From an uncultured Clostridia bacterium (GTDB lineage Bacteria > Bacillota > Clostridia > Saccharofermentanales > DTU023): 7,249 nucleotides of DNA. The notes below the pieces were generated by a model, which saw nothing but the letters and a program-made list of their open reading frames with translations, did no database searches and was not told the DNA's origin. Shown here piece after piece: positions 5,843 through 7,249 of this stretch. The stretch covers positions 1 to 7,249 of the forward strand of contig CAMYEY010000071.1 in assembly GCA_947254895.1 (NCBI GenBank), read 5' to 3'. The position numbers were made by a program, and so were the translations under genes. Each line of letters opens with the position of its first letter. Position 1 is the stretch's first letter.

Positions 5843-5866
5843 GCTTTTGTCCTTTTTCAGGTATAA

Positions 5867-5888
5867 TAAGCAGCCAGTTAGCTGCTTA
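5867..5888. repeat. Palindromic hairpin downstream of the 56-aa gene (copy 1)
   Basis: TAAGCAGC (5867-5874) and GCTGCTTA (5881-5888) form a perfect 8-bp stem with loop CAGTTA, 25 bp after the stop of the minus-strand gene at 5913. There is no strong T-run on either side. A diverged copy with the same GTTAGCTG 3' arm lies at 6386-6405, downstream of another minus-strand gene relic, so the hairpin appears to travel with these small genes. Confidence 0.5.
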
Positions 5889-5912
5889 ATCTTACAATTA
5901 AAGGTATGAGTT

Positions 5913-6083
5913 TTAATGAATCACAGATTCAATATCTTTAAATTTTATAAAATCTGTATAAGTGTCACCATCACGCTCAACATCTGCCATATAAGCTACA
6001 TTTTCTTCCAAAACTTCAACAATATATGCCTTATGCCCATTCTTTAACTGAACCTTATCGTATTGTTTGATTCGTTGAATCAT
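5913..6083 (-). CDS. Small DUF4926-like protein, possible immunity protein (56 aa)
   Basis: The product begins MIQRIKQYDKVQLKNGHKAY and is a short, beta-rich, SH3-like sequence. The pattern (YDKV-L-NG-KAYIVEV, then YMADVE, YTDF and a terminal IESVI) resembles DUF4926-type small proteins often found among polymorphic-toxin immunity genes. That match is from memory and is tentative. I chose the ATG at 6083 because AAAGGAG (minus strand, 6100-6094) lies 10 nt upstream. The frame is open 31 codons further, but that part overlaps the ribosome site and the preceding relic. It is the only intact member of three small minus-strand genes. It follows the relic ending at 6142 by 58 bp, and a hairpin lies downstream. 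Confidence 0.65.
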   Translation of the reverse strand: MIQRIKQYDKVQLKNGHKAYIVEVLEENVAYMADVERDGDTYTDFIKFKDIESVIH

Positions 6084-6141
6084 TTTGATTTTCTCCTTTC
6101 GGTGATATAGGTAGGACAAACCTTTTTTATTCAAGTTTTTA

Positions 6142-6358
6142 TCATCTATCCAAATTGTATTTAGCCATTGATTCAACGCCTGTTTTTTGCAAAAAATGAT
6201 TTTTATATTCTAGCAGAAACCTTACATTATGTTTTTCAATGTCTTTTTGATAATTTTATATTTGTTGTTGATAGGTCCCAGCATAGCATGAAATCTGCCT
6301 AATAGTCCCCCCTACCTATAATCCCAACGATCAAATCTCTATTTTGGTATGGGCTCAT
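6142..6358 (-). pseudogene. Broken small gene (71 codons): internal TAG plus one inserted base
   Basis: A strong ribosome site AAAGGAG (minus strand, 6370-6364) sits 5 nt before ATG 6358. The frame reads MSPYQNRDLIVGIIGRGDY, then TAG, then ADFMLCWDLSTTNI in the same frame. Removing one A from the run near 6262-6265 joins it to a second good stretch, HNVRFLLEYKNHFLQKTG, ending MAKYNLDR and TGA (6144-6142). The 217 bp minus one base gives exactly 72 codons. I do not recognise the family, but the soluble, small, gene-cluster setting suggests an immunity-type protein. The strong ribosome site and coding-like residues on both sides of the lesions argue for recent inactivation. The frame joining is an inference. 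Confidence 0.5.
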
Positions 6359-6381
6359 GACAACTCCTTTATTCTTGCAAT

Positions 6382-6405
6382 AAAAAAGCAGTCGGTTAGC
6401 TGTTA
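6382..6405 (-). terminator. Diverged copy of the palindromic hairpin, with T6 tail on the minus strand (copy 2)
   Basis: AAGCAGTCGGTTAGCTGTTA (6386-6405) matches copy 1 (5868-5887) at 15 of 20 positions. On the minus strand it is followed by six T (6387-6382) and lies ~32 bp after the stop of the relic at 6437, where a terminator belongs. Its stem has two C-A type mismatches in minus-strand RNA, so it looks like a decaying terminator. Confidence 0.4.
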
Positions 6406-6436
6406 TGTATAAATCAATCATCATACATCACAAAAA

Positions 6437-6648
6437 CTAATCGTTAATTATTTTAACTTTCTTACCCATTGCATTTTCAAGAGAGTCTATAACTAAGTCA
6501 TATCCAAAGGGTACCCAGAGTGGAATCATAAAGTTTATAGGGGTGTTATTAAAAAAAACTTTGACTGTGATGTTAATAGTTCAGGAAATGAACGATCTAA
6601 AACTATTGTTTGATAGCCATTGAGAATATAGGAATCGACTACTTTCAT
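6437..6648 (-). pseudogene. Frameshifted small gene (70 codons) with lesion in an A8/T8 run
   Basis: From ATG 6648 the minus strand reads MKVVDSYILNGYQTIVLDRS and then FPELLTSQSKFF, before going out of frame at eight T (plus-strand A8, 6551-6558). One frame over, it continues NNTPINFMIPLWVPFGYD and ends GKKVKIIND at TAG (6439-6437). Adding one T gives 213 bp, exactly 71 codons including stop. The tone (start MKVV-SY-NGY-TIVLD, a W/P-rich centre, GKKVKI end) recalls small beta-rich Firmicute proteins of unknown function in immunity clusters, but no named family is claimed. The ribosome site is weak. The lesion is a slippage-type change in a homopolymer, so phase variation or a sequencing error is a real alternative to decay. 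Confidence 0.55.
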
Positions 6649-6751
6649 GCTGTTTAACTTTTCTCATACTTTACAAATGACTTCTCAAGTTCTCACCTAT
6701 CCGTATATGCAGCGGTGCTCCACTTGCAACTAGGCTGGAACACAGGGGAGT

Positions 6752-6779
6752 GATCATCCCCCGCGTGTGCGGGAACTAC
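6752..6779. CRISPR. Isolated type I-E-like CRISPR repeat (copy 2)
   Basis: A 28-bp unit with core ATCCCCCGCGTGTG (6756-6769) followed by CGGGAACTAC. CCCGC (6760-6764) pairs with GCGGG (6769-6773) around GTGT, the compact hairpin of type I-E repeats. This copy is better preserved than copy 1 at 5427. GGAACAC at 6737-6743, seven bases before GTGATC, looks like the 3' end of another repeat and may be a rearrangement scar. No regularly spaced neighbour exists, so it is a solitary or remnant repeat. Confidence 0.6.
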
Positions 6780-6783
6780 CTAA

Positions 6784-7083
6784 ATGCTGGAATATCGTAA
6801 AAAATAATTACAAAGATATATGATCATGTTTTTGAAAATAAACATTTATTAGATGGTCAACTAAAATATTTTGACCCGGATTATGACATGGCTCAGTCTT
6901 GGCAAAGATTAAGGCAAGGTAGAAATATTCAAAAACATGATAAAAGATTGATGAGACATGAATTTCTTGAGCAGGGTTTATTGAGACGCTACAATTATAG
7001 CTACGAAGAGGGCTCACGTAAGGGCCGAGCACAAGTATAATTATCGAGTAGAACTAGATAAATGGAAAGAAGGAAATGCTTAG
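6784..7083 (+). pseudogene. Frameshifted polymorphic-toxin C-terminal tail
   Basis: The frame open from 6801 reads YDHVFENKHLLDGQL and then FDPDYDMAQSWQRLRQG, HDKRLMRHEFLEQGL and YNYSYEE, ending early at 7040. Removing one G from 7010-7012 restores EEAHVRAEHKYNYRVELDKW to TAG 7083. The HDxxLxxHExxE...YxxAHxxAxxxYNY pattern recurs at the extreme C-termini of Firmicute polymorphic toxins (LXG, Rhs/YD types), as I recall it; I cannot name its enzyme class. An ATG at 6784 would join if the A6 run (6799-6804) had one more A, giving exactly 100 codons overall. It starts 5 bp after a CRISPR-like repeat and overlaps the next gene by 8 bp, the usual toxin-immunity order. The delivery domain is absent, so this is an orphan tail. 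Confidence 0.6.
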
Positions 7084-7249
7084 ATTAGTTTTAGAGAAAA
7101 TTACACCGGATATAGTGACCTATAGATATTATCCTGAGCAGGATACTAAGTATGGTTTAGTATCGGTTAATCGAAAGACTGCCGAAATGTGGGATAAGAA
7201 GCTTGCAGCAAACGATGAGTTTGGCTCATACTTTGTGCATGCGATTAGT
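7076..7249 (+). CDS. Immunity-like protein, N-terminal 58 residues (runs off the window)
   Basis: The start MLRLVLEKITPDIVTYRYYP is followed by YGLVSVNRKT and NDEFGSYFVHAIS, open to the last base. The style (MLK-ILEK-TP-IV-YRYYPE, then V--NRKT, then FHAI/VHAIS) is that of small Firmicute immunity-type proteins encoded straight after toxin tails, judged from memory. The ATG overlaps the last 8 bp of the toxin-like frame, so the two were translationally coupled. GGAAAG (7064-7069) is a usable ribosome site 6 nt upstream. Unlike its partner, the frame is undamaged here, which fits retention of immunity after loss of the toxin. The 3' end and full domain are not visible. Confidence 0.65.
   Translation, partial: MLRLVLEKITPDIVTYRYYPEQDTKYGLVSVNRKTAEMWDKKLAANDEFGSYFVHAIS

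Noticed and set aside
6084..6176. Longer start (31 extra codons) for the 56-aa gene
   Set aside because: The extension covers an excellent AAAGGAG site placed for the ATG at 6083 and overlaps the upstream relic's 3' end.
5427..6779. A functional CRISPR array
   Set aside because: Only two units exist, 1.3 kb apart, one with a broken hairpin; there are no regular ~33-bp spacers and no cas genes.
6808..7032. 74-codon minus-strand frame
   Set aside because: It is antisense to the toxin-tail sequence, whose plus-strand reading is far more protein-like and couples to the next gene.
5113..7249. Insertion sequence or integrase in the relic-rich region
   Set aside because: No terminal inverted repeats, target duplications, DDE/tyrosine-recombinase motifs or tRNA attachment site could be found by eye.

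Overview
The window reads as a low- to mid-GC Firmicute (Bacillota) chromosome. Shine-Dalgarno sites are strong AGGAG types, the Enzyme I and sugar-type short-chain dehydrogenase look Gram-positive, and promoters are sigma-A-like. The genus cannot be fixed from this sequence. A family I pyrophosphatase and type I-E-like CRISPR repeats are compatible with several Lactobacillales or Clostridia lineages.

Positions 1-4400 are ordinary chromosome with four intact genes. ptsI (minus) and ppa (plus) diverge from a 247-bp spacer. ppa converges on a nicotinamidase/isochorismatase-family hydrolase (minus), and their stop codons overlap by 4 bp. A 455-bp intergenic region follows, holding a degenerate minisatellite and two related hairpins with a covarying base pair. 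It leads into an SDR oxidoreductase (plus) that ends at a strong rho-independent terminator. These genes look separately transcribed: PTS phosphorelay entry, pyrophosphate removal, probable NAD salvage and a probable polyol/ketose redox step.

Positions 4400-7249 are visibly more AT-rich and full of gene relics, which is the texture of an accessory island. In order they hold: a minus-strand C-terminal relic; an intact 175-aa unknown gene; an inverted, truncated paralogue of its C-terminus; an isolated CRISPR-like repeat; a 36-codon toxin-like mini-ORF with an internal TGA and a ribosome site buried in an 11-bp inverted repeat; a cluster of three small minus-strand genes (one intact, two broken); a second isolated CRISPR-like repeat; and a frameshifted toxin-tail-like sequence overlapping an apparently intact immunity-like gene that runs off the window.

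My interpretation is a decaying polymorphic-toxin/immunity island rearranged around the remains of a CRISPR array. No cas gene, transposase or integrase was recognised. The rescued pseudogene frames come from hand translation and are inferences, although the required base changes restore full-length readings in each case.
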